DNA of 64,000 nucleotides from Tolypeutes matacus (Eukaryota > Chordata > Mammalia > Cingulata > Chlamyphoridae). The notes below the pieces were generated by a model. That model was not told the origin of the DNA. It did not search any database and saw only the letters and a program-made list of their open reading frames with translations. The stretch covers positions 31,291,282 to 31,355,281 of the forward strand of contig JAKSZT010053883.1 of the NCBI GenBank assembly GCA_026826555.1, read 5' to 3'. This document shows positions 22,311 through 33,690 of this stretch, one piece after another; position 1 is the first letter of the stretch; the number at the start of each line of letters is the position of its first letter. A program made the position numbers and the translations under genes.

Positions 22311-22640
22311 AGCCACGAGGGTGTGTATCAGCAAGTGTGTCTGTGAATGTGCATATCGGCATGTGCATGCCTGAGTGTGTGCCCACAGAAGTGTGTGTCA
22401 GTGTGTGACTCCAAGTGCCTACCTAGGGGGGTCACCTCTGTGTGTGCCCTTGTGTGTTAGTACATGACGTGTGTGGGTGTGTGGCTGGAAGTAGACATCT
22501 GTATCTGGTGTCTGGGAGAGGATGCATCTGTGTGTGTGTGTGTGTGTGTGTAGGTCAGTACCAGAGTGAGGGTGTCACATGGGTTTCCATGTGCCCGCGC
22601 TGAGATGGGCATGTCTGTGCGTAGTGGGACATGATGGGAG
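22311..22640. repeat. TG-rich degenerate repeat containing a pure (TG)n
   Basis: Interrupted TG runs with an uninterrupted stretch of about 20 bases at 22530-22551. Such tracts mutate quickly. Confidence 0.85.
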
Positions 22641-22649
22641 CTCCAGCAG

Positions 22650-22870
22650 CTTGACATTCACACCCTGCTCGTCCCTGGCAGCCCCTGCCTCACCCAGGGC
22701 CTGGCTCAGACTCTCGGAGAGGATTTCGGAACGTTTGAGAAGTCGGCATCCCAGCCCCTCGCAGTCACCCAGACAGACCCGCTGGGTGGGGAGGAAACCG
22801 GAGTCTTTGGAGGCTCCCGTGGGCCTAACTCAGTTACACGCTTATTACCCAGCTTCTCCGCTGTGAACCC
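22650..22870. promoter_or_regulatory. Possible regulatory island with CpGs
   Basis: Repeat-free, with several CpGs (gatttcggaacgtttgagaa, agtcggcatcccagcccctc) and 'ttacacgcttattacccagc'. It stands out from flanking simple-sequence DNA. I infer a candidate enhancer; no direct evidence. Confidence 0.3.
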
Positions 22871-23219
22871 AACACTGCTGGGCCCGAGGCGGGGTGCAGC
22901 GTGCCCCTCCCCCTAGCTCTGCAGCTCCATGTTGCCCTGCTGCTGGGTGTGGGAATGGCTGAGGGAAGACGGGTCTGAGGGACCCAGTCCTCGGGAGGCC
23001 CCTGGCTGGGGAGACAGCCCTGCCCTCAGGGAGCCCTAGTCAGAGAGAGGTAGCTAGATGAGGCTATAGAGCTGGGTGGTTTGGCCGCCCCCGGGAGCAG
23101 ATCAAGGTGCTGTGGACCGGGCTAAACCCTGACTGCCCCTTCCTCTAAAGGATTCCTCTGAGGGTGCTTGCACCTTGTCCCCTCTGGGGTGCCACTTGGC
23201 GAGGGCTGGGGCAGAGCTG
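22871..23219. other. GC-rich intergenic DNA, no gene recognised
   Basis: No repeat or exon is identified. Confidence 0.4.
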
Positions 23220-23400
23220 TCTCCAGATGGGCTGGGAGTGAAAGCGGCCTGATTGATCTCCCCCTCACACGAGACGCTCAGTTACTCACCGCCCCCCACC
23301 GCCCCCAGCCTTCACAATTACACGTGCGGTTTGCAAAACCCAGTGCCAGCCTAATGAGAAGCACATTGTCCCCCAGGAGGAGCTGAGAAGGGAGGAAAGG
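23220..23400. promoter_or_regulatory. Possible regulatory island
   Basis: Repeat-free stretch with 'aagcggcctgattgatctcc', 'acaattacacgtgcggtttg' and 'gcctaatgagaagcacattg'. It contains an E-box (cacgtg, near 23320) and AT-core homeodomain-like sites. Candidate enhancer by appearance only. Confidence 0.3.
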
Positions 23401-23624
23401 GCAACCTAGCCGTCGGGCAGCTCCAGGCACCCCGCCTCGCTAGAGGGCCTCCCAGCTCACAGATTAGGAGGCCGGCCAGGCCGTCTGCCCTCCCCAGCCC
23501 TCCGGTACCCCAGTCTTCCTATGGCAGAGTCTCCAGGCCTTCTCCTTCCCTCCTGGGGGGTCATTTGGGAGCCAGATGTGGAGCTCCAGCCTCCGCAAGG
23601 GAGGGGAGCAGGGGAGAGAGAGGG

Positions 23625-23830
23625 AGACTGGCCTTTGGAGTCAAACAGATGTAGACATCGGAATTTGGGCTCGACCACTTGCACACGAACTGTGTGAGCT
23701 TGGGCAAGTTTCCGAACCTTTCTGTGCCTTCGTGCCAACAGCTTCGGGACCAAGGATTGCCCCAAGGATGAAAGTAAGTCATTAATACAATCCCCAAGGA
23801 GCATGCCTTACACATAGTAGGTGCTCCACC
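23625..23830 (+). repeat. MIR SINE
   Basis: 'cctttggagtcaaacagatg', 'gtgtgagcttgggcaagttt' and 'cttacacatagtaggtgctc' are sense MIR. Confidence 0.7.
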
Positions 23831-24124
23831 CATGGAAGCTCCCCTGGGATGCAAAGGAAGGAAAAGACCGCAGGGGAATTTTTTAGCTGGGGGGGGGAAG
23901 AGGAGCAGCTAATGCAGCAGAGGCCCTTAGCGGGGAAAGGGAGCACGGTGCTGGCACCAGAAGCCCCAGGAAGTCCAGCTCTGCCTTGGAGGCTCCCCCA
24001 GGACGGTGGGCAGGTCTGGACCCCCAGGGAGACTGTAAACTAAGGCCCTTCCCTCCCACTCCGCCGGTGGAGAGTGGGGTTGATGCTGCAGGGACGCAGC
24101 CAGCTGCCTGGGCTCGGCTCCCAG

Positions 24125-24275
24125 CCCCATGCTTACGGGGTGTGACCTCGGACAAAGTGGTTTCTCCTTTGTAGACTAGAGAAAATAATTATTCTGCCCA
24201 CACCACAGTGGTGGTGTGAGATTGAAATGACCTGTAAAGTGATTCGGACTGTGCCCAGCACATAGGAAGTCTCCA
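24125..24275 (+). repeat. MIR SINE fragment
   Basis: 'ggggtgtgacctcggacaaa', 'gtggtgtgagattgaaatga' and 'cctgtaaagtgattcggact' follow sense MIR. Confidence 0.6.
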
Positions 24276-24339
24276 AAGAAATTTCTCTCTTTTTCTCTCC
24301 TTAAGCTATTTAAGATTATCTGATATTTACTAATCTAAT

Positions 24340-24805
24340 CACTTTATATGTTTTTAACCCCTAAGAAACCCTATGAACAACTCAAATTTCCACAGACTAG
24401 TGTATGGATAAACAACATGTGGTACAACCATACAATGGAATACTGCTCAGTAAGGAAAAGGACCCAACTTCTGACACATGCCACAACATGGAGGAACCCC
24501 AAAACATGCTCAGTGAGAGAAGCCATATGCAAAAGACTGTATATTGCCTGATTCCATTAAAAGGTAAATCTGTATATATATATAGAAAATAGATTAGTGG
24601 TTGCCCGGTGCTGGGGGTGGCAAAGGGGCATGGCTGCAAATGGGGCATGGGGGACTTTTTGGAGTGATGGAAATATTCTAAAACTGGATTGTACTGATGG
24701 TCGCACAACTCTGTAAATTTCCTAAAGGTCATGGGATCATACACTTAAAACTGGGTGAATTTTACTGGTGATTTTTAGGCTTCAATAAAGCTAATTAAAA
24801 AAAAA
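24340..24805 (+). repeat. L1 LINE 3' end with A tail
   Basis: 'gtatggataaacaacatgtg', 'acaatggaatactgctcagt' and 'aaaactggattgtactgatg' are the L1 3' part. It ends with 'cttcaataaagctaatt' and an A-run. The coding part is short and broken. Confidence 0.75.
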
Positions 24806-24819
24806 AAAAACCTGAGATA

Positions 24820-24985
24820 AACATCAGCCGTTATGCACATATGAGGAAACTGAGGCATATAAAGGTTGAAAAATTTGTAGCAAGTTTCTAGAATTCAATA
24901 CAAGGTTTGTTTCCCACCAAAGACCACGCTCAAGTCCTTTAATTTGGGAGATAAGAGAAGAAAAGCAATGTGATATGGGCATCCT
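24820..24985 (-). repeat. MIR SINE fragment
   Basis: 'atgaggaaactgaggcatat' and 'gtagcaagtttctagaattc' in antisense MIR order. Confidence 0.55.
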
Positions 24986-25159
24986 ATAATCCAGTCTGTT
25001 TTTCCACTTAATAGCTAAGAATTGGCTCATAGAAGTGAGGCAGTGGGCAAAGGGCTGGACCCCAGAAACACATTCCCCAGGGAAGGGCTTCTGGCACTCA
25101 CACCCCTGCCCATGGGCAGTGGGGGTTTCACCAGGCACTGAGGTCTCTCTGCCCATTGT

Positions 25160-25425
25160 CCTTGCGTGCGCTCTATTTATGTATGTATATGTGTGTGTAT
25201 ATATGTGTGCACATGTACACACATAACATATATTACACAGAAAGCCATGTTGTGGGCACCTGTGAAGTTCCAGACTTTGCACTTAGTATTTTACAGACAT
25301 TATTCCTACACTTCACAGTGCTAATAAAGTTAAGAGTTGTTTCCATTTTATATACAAGGAAACTGAGGTGCAAGAAGAAGTAGCTTGCCCAGGGTCACAC
25401 GGCTAAGTGCCAGGTGTGACTTGAA
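25160..25425 (-). repeat. TG/TA simple repeat and MIR SINE
   Basis: A TATG/TG tract at 25175-25220 is followed by antisense MIR (about 25225-25425), with 'acaaggaaactgaggtgcaa' and 'gcccagggtcacacggctaa'. Confidence 0.65.
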
Positions 25426-25494
25426 ATGCAGCTGAAAGTCCCAAAGCCTCCATCCTCACCGCACTCAGCTTCACAAATCTTTCCTCCATATATC

Positions 25495-25620
25495 TCTCTT
25501 GTCCCTCTGTCTCCCTCTTCTACATCTCTTTTTCTTTGTCTCGCTTTGCTTGCCTCTGTCTCTCAGCCTCTCTTTCTCTGTCTTTCTCTCTCTCTGTGTC
25601 TCTCTCTCTGGCTCATTTAT
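25495..25620. repeat. TC-rich degenerate simple repeat
   Basis: Runs of 'tctctgtctttctctctctc' type with interruptions. Confidence 0.8.
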
Positions 25621-26110
25621 TTTTTAATAACCACAGTAATGAGAAAAGCTCCTTCCCGACCCTCCTGGGGAGGGAGACAAAAGGAGGGGAGCCCAGGGAA
25701 AAGGGGGAGGAATAACCTCCCCTCTTACCCCTGAGAAATTTAATAAAGGGCCTGAGAAAGTGCTGGGCTCCAGGGCCGGCCAGTACCCTGGGAAAGGGGG
25801 CGGCCCCCTCCCCCCACCACAAACACCGGCTCTGCACCGGTCTGGGGTCGGGGATGGGGGAATGTCTCGGTGCTGAGCCCCCCCTTTTCCAGCTCACAGG
25901 CTTTATCTCTCCCCTCCCTGCTGGTGGGAGCAATTCCCCCAGCTAATCCGGCCCTGAATATGGTCCATAGCAGACTCCCTCCCCTTGACCCAGACCCACA
26001 GCTTTCCCAGGAGAGCTGCTTAGATGGGAGAATCAATCACAGAATTGTAGCCTCTGGGCTCACAGGAGGTCAGGCAGTCCCGGCCAGCTCCCCACGAGGC
26101 CGAGCATAGC
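25615..26110. promoter_or_regulatory. Possible regulatory block
   Basis: A repeat-free mixture of GC-rich DNA and AT cores ('gctcatttattttttaataa', 'agctaatccggccctgaata'). The sharp alternation suggests a non-coding functional element. Weak inference. Confidence 0.25.
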
Positions 26111-26839
26111 CCCCCACTAAAATCTGGTGAGAGGAGGCCGGGCCTGCCACCCGCATCCTGGCCTGCAGGGCACAGGATGCCAAAGCGCTCAGCTGGCCCC
26201 AAGGTCCTCTCCAAACATGGCCTGTGGTCAGAGAGAGCCCAGCATCCCAGAAAGAAGAAGAAGGCTCAGCCCTCCAGCCTCTGCCTCGAGGACCAGCCTT
26301 TGCCAAGACAGAACAGGTGAGGAGGACCTTCAGCCTCTCCTCACCCTCCAATGGAGACAGTGGCAGGAGAACTCAGCAGATCATTGCTGGAAAAAGGCCC
26401 TGGCCTAACCTCCAGTCAAAGGAGTAAGCAGCTGGTGGACAGGTGAGGGGGGGTTCCCAGAAAGTCCAGCTGCTGTTGTGCAGCTGAAATTGATCAACAG
26501 TGAGGAGCAGTGAGGCTGCTAAGATTGAATCCAACTCATGAGGCCAACATTGAGGCCAAGTCCAGTGGTGCAGGTAGACAAATCCAGCTCTGCACCCAGG
26601 AGTGGCTCAGGTTCCTGTCTGCCCAGAGAGGCTGTGGACCTGGGGCTGCCCAGGCATAGTCATCCTGCTGCTCCCAGGGGTTAAGCTACACTCTGGCAGA
26701 GCTGACAGCGTCACCCACCTGGCCAAGAACCGGAGGGAAGGGCTGGAGAGCTGGGGCCCAGGACTGAGCACTCATTCACTCACTCATTTGCTCTACTGTC
26801 CAGGCCAGGCCTCCTGCTGCGTGCTAGCGATCCAGGGAG
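26111..26839. other. Intergenic DNA, no gene recognised
   Basis: No confident repeat or exon. A small 'cattcactcactcatttgct' tract lies near 26770-26792. Confidence 0.45.
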
Positions 26840-27005
26840 AGTAACGCTAACAGCTTTTTCTTTTGAGGGCTTACACAGGTCCCAGTGCTTTGTGAACGCA
26901 TTATCTCACTAGATCTGTCTTTAAAGAAGAGAGAATTAGAGGTAAAGAGAAGCCGGGTCACTACTGTAAGGTTGCATGGCCAAACAAGGAGGGCCACAAT
27001 TGAAA
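26840..27005 (-). repeat. MIR SINE
   Basis: 'cccagtgctttgtgaacgca', 'ttatctcactagatctgtct' and 'aaggttgcatggccaaacaa' follow antisense MIR. Confidence 0.6.
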
Positions 27006-27785
27006 CTTAGATATGGCTGACTTCAAGGCCTGGGCAGCGCTGGCCAGCCCGGGGCTAACTCAGACACCCTTCCCGACTCAATACGCTCACAGGCTAGAGA
27101 AGATGGGAGGCAGCCTGGGGCTCTGGGGAGGGAACAGGCACCAGGGGTGGGAGCCAAGGGTCAGAGGGCTTCAGAGACCAGGACTGAGTTAGGATTTACT
27201 CTTGCAGGTGGGGAGAATGATGACCGCACAAGCTCCACCAACAGATCGGCCGCTGGTGGGCTCCGTTCAGACTAAATAGAGCTGCTGCCTGCCTGTCCAC
27301 TCACCCGCATCCATGGCACCCAGTGGGGAGCCAGAAACAGCCCCCAATGCCACACACCTGGGCTCATGGGTTGGACTTGCCTTTCCCCAGGTGCCCCCTT
27401 GCCTGGCCAGGGCCAGAGGAAGCGAGAAGGAGCTAAGAGATGGAACGGGGAGACAAGCACATCCCCAGCTCCCAGCCTGATTCTGCTCTGTGCCAAGGCT
27501 TGCACTGGGGACTCTGGGGGTGTTAGATGATGCCAGCTGTGTAGGTCCTTGCCCCGCCTTGAAGAGCCAATGATCTGGTGTCCTAGAACCTTCTCAGAGA
27601 GCTGTGGCAGTGGAGAAGTGAGTGCAGTGGGCACTGCAGGGGAGTCACACAGGCCAACCCAAGACAGGTGGGCTTGTCAAGGCCCCTCTTGGATAGAGAG
27701 CAACGTGATGAGGGAAGGCTTTTGCTATATCTGTAGGAGGGTCAATGGGAAGCAAAGGCCAGGAAAGTAAAATATTTCCCAAGTA
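27006..27785. other. Intergenic DNA, weak L2-like trace
   Basis: 'gcaacgtgatgagggaaggc' near 27700 may be L2. Nothing else is recognised. Confidence 0.4.
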
Positions 27786-27960
27786 CTGTCCCCCTTCCCA
27801 GTTGGCAAAGCATTTTGTGCCTATTTGAGATGCTACCTTTTTCCTTCACATTTTTTTCGTCCTCTGGTCCTTCAAGATAGGGATTATAAATCTCCATTTT
27901 ATAATGGAGGTCCAGAGAGGTAAAGAGTTTTGCCTGAAGCTACACAGGCATGAGAAGCAG
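27786..27960 (-). repeat. MIR SINE
   Basis: 'aatggaggtccagagaggta', preceded by 'ttggcaaagcattttgtgcc' and followed by 'gcctgaagctacacaggcat', is antisense MIR. Confidence 0.65.
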
Positions 27961-30047
27961 TGTGCAGAAGCTGTCTCTCCCAGCAACTTGTCCGGTGTGT
28001 GGAGACCCCTGGTATATGAGGGAGCTGGCAGAACTTGTGGGGAGCTGAACTGGTTCTGAGCCCTCCCCGCACACACAGGCAGGTGCAGGTGGACAGATAC
28101 AGCTTCCACCTTGACTTTAGCACCAGCCCTGAAGCACTGGTGGGGCAAGCAGAGGCTCTTTAGCACACGTGTTTCTACTTTCACTGGAGCTGGAAAATAA
28201 TAGCAGAAAAACCTGTGAAGCTGCTAATGGGATAATGGAGAAAGTATTTATTTATTTTTCGAAAGAGGCCTGTGAGGATCTGGGGCAGGCCTGTTGTGAG
28301 GCCACGGAGGCAGGAGGATAGTCTTCTGTTAGCAGGGGTTAAGCTGACACTATGGAGTGAGGGGTTTCTGGAGCAGAGGCTGGAGGAAGAACCTGGCCTG
28401 GTGCTCCGAAAGTCTGCTCCCCCTGGAGAGAGCAAGTCTGGGCCCGAAGTCTCAAGCCTCTTTGAGGGGAGGGGTCGTGCTTGGAGCTATCCCCCATACC
28501 TGCTTCCTGCCATCTCAGCTAATGGTGCCGGTCCCTGGGAGGCCATGGGATCGGTCTCCTGCCTCCACTGTGTCCCCACCAGCCTCCTGGTAACTGTCTC
28601 CCTCCACGTGCAGCTTCAGGTGGAGGGAGGTGTTTCCTACTATTCCTTCAACTGGAGCCAGGGCCAGCCCCGGGAAGCTAGTTCTGTTTGAGACATGTCT
28701 TCTCATAAGTCAGGCATAATGGGATGAACTTCCCCTACCCTAGTACTGACAACTCGTCAAAATCCTTCCAGCCAGTAATATGGCCCCTGGACCTCCCAGC
28801 CTTAACCTGCTTAGGAGGCACCACTGAGCTTGAGGCTAAGAAGCCCCTCAGAGGTCATGGGTCATGCCCCTTGCCCCTCCCCCACTCTATGCTGATGAAA
28901 TAATTCAGGGCCGAGGGAGAAGGGACTTGCCCAAGGTCACACACTGCAAGTCACATGCCTCCTAGCCCAGAGCTGGTCCTACCACCCTCTGCTGGCCTAA
29001 CCAGCATGACTTCAGGAAAACCAGAGAGACTAGGATACAGCTCTCTAGGGAGCGGGAAGGCAGAAAGGAGGGTTTGCATTGGCGTTCCCAGGCCCTCTTG
29101 AAGGAGTCGTTTCATCTCTCTGGGCCCAGCCCAAGGCCTGTGTAGACTAGGCAACAGTGAACGTGGGGGCGAGAGCAGCAAGGGCGGGAGGGGAGCCTCC
29201 TTTCTGCCAGGCAGCCTCTGAGGGGTCCTGCCCCAGATTCCAGGGCTTCTCCTCTCAAGTTCAGCCTAGCCCAGGAAAGTGGAGGGCCTGAAGACTCTCA
29301 CTCTGACTCTGCTTCCCCCACCACATCCTGGGAAGCAGTCCAGGATTCCTGATACCCCTGCTAAACACGGGGAAGGCCTGGATGTCCATGGTTTTAGAGC
29401 TCACTCCTCTTTGTTTCTGACCTCTCCACTAGGACAGCTCTCTCCACAGACAAGCTCTAAGGTTCTGTCAGACACAGGCCTGCTTCGCCAAGCCTCACTC
29501 ACCACAACTACATTCTATTTCCCCTGGAACATGTGGTTGACATCTGTCAGTTCCATTTCAACCTGCTTCCTGTCCCCCATCCCCACACACTTTCCTATTC
29601 TGGTCCGTAGTGTATCCCTCCCTCGGAGGAGCATGGGGAAGGCATTTGGTGAGAACGCCATCCGCCTCCATGGTGCCTGGCAGGCAGGAATCAGACAACA
29701 GGCTTAAGTTATTCCTGGGGATTTAGGCAGCTGTGGGGAAGAACATCCTGACCAAAGGGAGCTTAGAACCTGGAACAGGAGCCAGAGGAAGAAGTGGAAT
29801 CATTTGCCTGGGGACTAGGGTGGAGGCCTGGAGGGGCTAGCCAAGGCGAGGCAGGTTACCTCTTGGAGGCCCCCAGCCTGAGCCTGATCCCAGGCCCAAA
29901 GTCCATGCTTCACCCCTCTTGGGACAAACATTCATCGGGTGTCTTCTCTGGGCTAGCCTCACGCTGAGTTCTGGAGGAGAGCAGTGAACAAGAGACACGG
30001 GGCCTAGCCATCCAGGTCACGAAGGAAGAACCAGACCACTTCAACAT
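27961..30047. other. Intergenic DNA, no gene recognised
   Basis: Short MIR-like traces ('gcccaaggtcacacactgca', near 28930) only. I see no conserved exon or strong regulatory signature. Confidence 0.4.
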
Positions 30048-30359
30048 AAGTGTCTTGTTTCACAAAAGGACAAATACTGTATGACTGCACTATTATGAAC
30101 TAAATATATTACATAAACTCACGGAATTAATAGTTAGAATATAGGTTATCAGAAAATAGAATGAGGGTAGAGAATGGAAAGCTGAGGGTTAATCTGTGCA
30201 GAATTGTTTAAAAGGTTGTTTGTAAGTCTTTGGAAATGAATGGAAATGGTGAGAGCACCTCATGGTGTTTGTGACTAGTAGAGCTATCATATGGGTATGA
30301 CAGTAAAGGGAAAGCCTAAGGGCATTTCTATTACTAGAAGGAAAGCTAAAAAATGTAAC

Positions 30360-31042
30360 ATGGGGGAAGCAGATGTGGCTCAAGTGATTGGGCTCCCGCC
30401 TACCACATGGGAGGTCCGTGGTTTGGTTCCTGGTGCCTCCTAAAGAAGACAGCGAGCTGGCGCAACGGGCAGGTGCGGCAAGCTGACACAAGGTGACGCA
30501 ACAAGAGACACAAGACGAAAAACATGAGAGGCACAACAAAGCAGGGAACAGAGGCTCCCAGTGCCTCCCAAAGAGGACAAGCAGGACGGCAAGCTGGTGC
30601 AATGGGCAGGCGCGGTGAGCTGACGCGACAAGATGATGCAACAAGAGACACGAGGAAAAACATAACGAGAGGGAAGCGGCTGTGGCTCAATCAGTAGGGT
30701 CCCGTTTGCCATATGGGAGGCCCCGGGTTCGGTTCCCAGGGCCTCCTGGTGAGGGCGGGCCTGCCCGCACGGCGTGGTTGGCTGACCCGGCGAGCACAAG
30801 CAGCAAGGGGGTGGGAATAAATGAATAAATAAAAAAAAAAAAAAAAAAAAAAAAAACCATAACGAGAAACACAACAAAGCAGGGAACTGAGATGGCTTAA
30901 GCAATTAGGTGCCTCCCTCCCACATTGGAGGTCCCAGATTTGGTTCCCGGTGCCAACTAAAAGAAACAAAGATGAACAGACATAGCAAGTGCAAATGAGG
31001 GGGTGGGGAGAAATAAATAAATAAAACAAATCTTTTTTTTTT
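30360..31042 (+). mobile_element. Dimeric DAS-type SINE, itself interrupted
   Basis: First head 'gaagcagatgtggctcaagt', linker of short 'gacacaagacg'-type repeats, second head ('gatggcttaagcaattaggt') and a 'gaaataaataaataaaac' tail. The direct repeat 'aaatgtaac' lies at 30351-30359 and 31043-31051. The SINE at 30671-30856 splits it before the second head. Confidence 0.85.
30671..30856 (+). mobile_element. DAS-type SINE, linker form, nested
   Basis: 'gaagcggctgtggctcaatc' head, linker and A tail of about 25 bases. The direct repeat 'cataacgaga' lies at 30661-30670 and again at about 30858-30867. It is the innermost and so youngest of three nested insertions. Confidence 0.95.
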
Positions 31043-31406
31043 AAATGTAACTTGAGACTGTATAACATAGTGAAACCTCAAGTAAAATATGAATATGGGT
31101 GATATTGTACATATAAAACTGTTTTTACAAAATATATATACAAGTAAACCAGAGAGAAAAAAAACAGAATAGCAGCTATTTATGGAAGGGGAAGCATAGT
31201 TTGAGAGGTGATGAGTTTGTTTTGTTGGTTTCTGTTTTTAGCATTATTATTACTGGAATAATGAAAATGCTCTAAAAATGATTGAAGTGATGAATGCACA
31301 ACTATGTCATTATACTGAATACCATTGATTGTACACTTGGGATGGATTTTTGCTTTAAAATATGTACCAATAAAATTGATTTGTTAAAAAAAAAAGTGTC
31401 TTGTTT

Positions 31407-31984
31407 GTGCTGTGACAAAGAATGAGATGCTAAGGATAGGATATCTTGCCCAGGCTAAGAGGGGATTGGGAAAAGCTTCCTGGAGGAAGAGATGTCTCAG
31501 CTAAGACCAGAAAACACAGCAAAGTGGTAAACAGAGGATGCAGCTGGGTTCTTAGATCATGGGAAGATGCTACCCAGGTCCTGTGCCCAGTAAGGCACAC
31601 CCAGAAGCTCAGCTGGGGAGGGTCCAAAGCACCTTGCCCCCCTTCATTGGTGACTTAAAAAACAGATAACCTAGTGAAGAGAAAGTAAGCTCACTAGGTC
31701 ACATGAATGGCCAGTGCCCTGAGAAGATGTCCCTATCAGCTCTAGGTTTTTAGCTCAGTGCTTGGCACACAGTGGGACCTCAATATATATTTAAATGAAC
31801 AAAATATTTGGTCAGTATGGTACTCAGCCCTCCCACAGGCCCTTTCTTTTCTTCCAAAACTGCAATCTAGCCTGCCTCCATCTAGAACCTATCAGGAGAG
31901 GATTAGCCTTGCCCCCAAACCAGCTGAAGTGATATAGTACCAGGTCTGTATCTCATAACTGTGTCTGACAAAGGAGGAAAAACA
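31407..31984. other. Intergenic DNA with weak L2 trace
   Basis: 'gcttggcacacagtgggacc' near 31760 resembles the L2 3' end. No gene is seen. Confidence 0.4.
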
Positions 31985-32310
31985 ATGGCAGCTAACATTT
32001 CCTGAGTGCTTCTTACCATGTGCCAGATACCGTTCTGATCATTTCCCACGTTAACTCCCTTAATTCTTACAACCCCCATGCAAGATGGGCACTTACCATG
32101 ATTGAAGCAGAGAGAGTTATGTACCATGCCCAAGGATACACAGCTAGTACAGAGATGGAAAAAAAAAAAGCACTTTCTGTGTATTTACAGGGTGTCAGGA
32201 ATTCTTAGAAAAATTCCAAGAAGCAGAAATCATCCCCTTTTACAAATGAGGAAATCAAAGCTAGAGAGTTAAGTGACTTGCCCAGCATGGAAGCTGCTCC
32301 TCTGGAATTT
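31985..32310 (-). repeat. Two antisense MIR SINEs in tandem
   Basis: The first (about 31985-32165) has 'gagtgcttcttaccatgtgc' and 'gccagataccgttctgatca'. The second (about 32166-32310) has 'acaaatgaggaaatcaaagc' and 'gagttaagtgacttgcccag'. Confidence 0.65.
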
Positions 32311-32509
32311 GGCTCCCAATACAGTGCTCTCTCTCCCCTGCACCCCATCGCTTCCCTGGTACCTTTCCCAGTCTGGGGTGAAAACAGCTGCCCCTGGTGA
32401 GCCTGGGGAAGGAAGCGGCTTCAGGAGGAGAGCTGGCCCGGTGACTTGCCAGCAAGATTTATGTCCTGTTCGGGGCAGACAGTTTGGAGGCTGTATGAAA
32501 GGCTGAGCA

Positions 32510-32830
32510 GAGCTCAAAGATGGAACTTATTCCCATTAAATGATCGCAAATGTCAGGCAGCACAGCCTGGGAGCTCCTTGCGCACGCACCCTGGCGGCTG
32601 GAGGCCAGGCTGCCCATAACGAGCATGCCCGCTGACCTCATGGTTACTCCTAATGCAATTAGAGTCCATGAGGAGACAGAGGATTCCAACCCAGAGCCTG
32701 AGCAACGTGCTCTCCAGGGGACACGGCGGCCCCTCCTGCCTGGGAGATGGCACTGGGACAGAGGGTGTTGTTCTAATTAATTGGATGAGATCTGTTCCAG
32801 TGCAGATGGACAAAGAAATTACCTGCAGAT
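32510..32830. promoter_or_regulatory. Possible conserved enhancer with homeodomain-like cores
   Basis: This repeat-free segment has AT cores embedded in GC-rich DNA: 'cctaatgcaattagag' (32649-32664) and 'ctaattaattggatgag' (32773-32789), plus 'cattaaatgatcgcaaatgt'. Such clustering is typical of developmental enhancers near genes like RSPO1. Inference from appearance. Confidence 0.35.
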
Positions 32831-33136
32831 GTGACTATGCACAACCATTTTAACTGGGCTGTCACGCAGGCTTGGGGAGACAGAGCCTCTTGGAGCAGGG
32901 TTCATTCCATCCAGGCCCCTGCCTCGGGCAGGGCCAACATGTGCCAGCCCAGGCTGATTAGTGATTGCTACCTCTCTTGGGCCTCCTGGCCATGGAGGTT
33001 CTTGGGCTTGGGTTGTCCAGAGGCCCAATGGGACTCCTGGTTAATGTCATTGTGGAAACTTCTGCAGGGGTACCTTTAAAAAGACAGCTACAGCAGCAGT
33101 TCCCACATTGAAGACACAGGATCCAGGAGAACACTG

Positions 33137-33180
33137 ATTCATTCATTCATTCATTCATTCATTCATTCATTCATTCATTC
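33137..33180. repeat. (ATTC)n microsatellite
   Basis: Eleven uninterrupted 'attc' units follow 'aacactg' and end at 'tggtgcc'. Confidence 0.97.
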
Positions 33181-33690
33181 TGGTGCCACAAAGCTCCAAA
33201 CTCTGTTTGTTGCTTGGGACAGAAGAGAGGATCAGGCCTTGCCCCTCTCCTTGAGGAGCTCACAGTCCAGGGAAAGGAGATGGACATATAAAGCAGCCAG
33301 CTACCACAAAGTGTGACCAGCTGTCATATCAGAGCATGTGGAACCATGGGCACTCAGATGAGGGAAGTGACTAGGCATGGGTGGTTAGGAAAGACCTTGC
33401 AGAGAAGGTGATGTTTAAACTGAGACAAAGGGTGAAAAGAAGCTCCCCAGGTAGAGAAGGGGAGAAGGGTGTGCCCTGCAGGAGAGGCTCCATGCACAAA
33501 GGCCCAGAGGCAGAGGCTGCCAGAGAGGAGTGCTGGGAGACGAAGGTGGGTGGACAAGCTGGTGAGGGGCCTTGACCACCATGCTGGAGGGTGTGGGTCT
33601 TTCTCTGGAGACTCTGGGAATCTTTGAAAGACTTTCAGGGTAAGAATATGGCCTGGTAAGATTTAGGTTTTAGAGCGATAGAGAGAGGCT
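33181..33690 (+). repeat. L2 LINE fragment
   Basis: 'ccttgaggagctcacagtcc', 'cttgcagagaaggtgatgtt', 'gcacaaaggcccagaggcag' and 'ttgaaagactttcagggtaa' follow sense L2. Confidence 0.65.

Larger units (their letters stand above)
30061..31393 (+). mobile_element. Lineage-type L1 3' end with target-site duplication, SINEs nested inside
   Basis: The L1 3' portion ('gtatgactgcactattatga', 'gtgatgaatgcacaactatg', 'tgtaccaataaaattgattt', A tail) is bracketed by 'aagtgtcttgttt' at 30048-30060 and 31394-31406. A dimeric DAS SINE lies at 30360-31042 inside it, and a further SINE lies inside that. Without the SINEs the L1 is under 700 bases and lacks any coding capacity. Confidence 0.85.

Noticed and set aside
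15786..22640. CRISPR-like or tandem-array system
   Set aside because: The tracts are irregular TG runs without fixed-length direct repeats and spacers, and the genome is mammalian.
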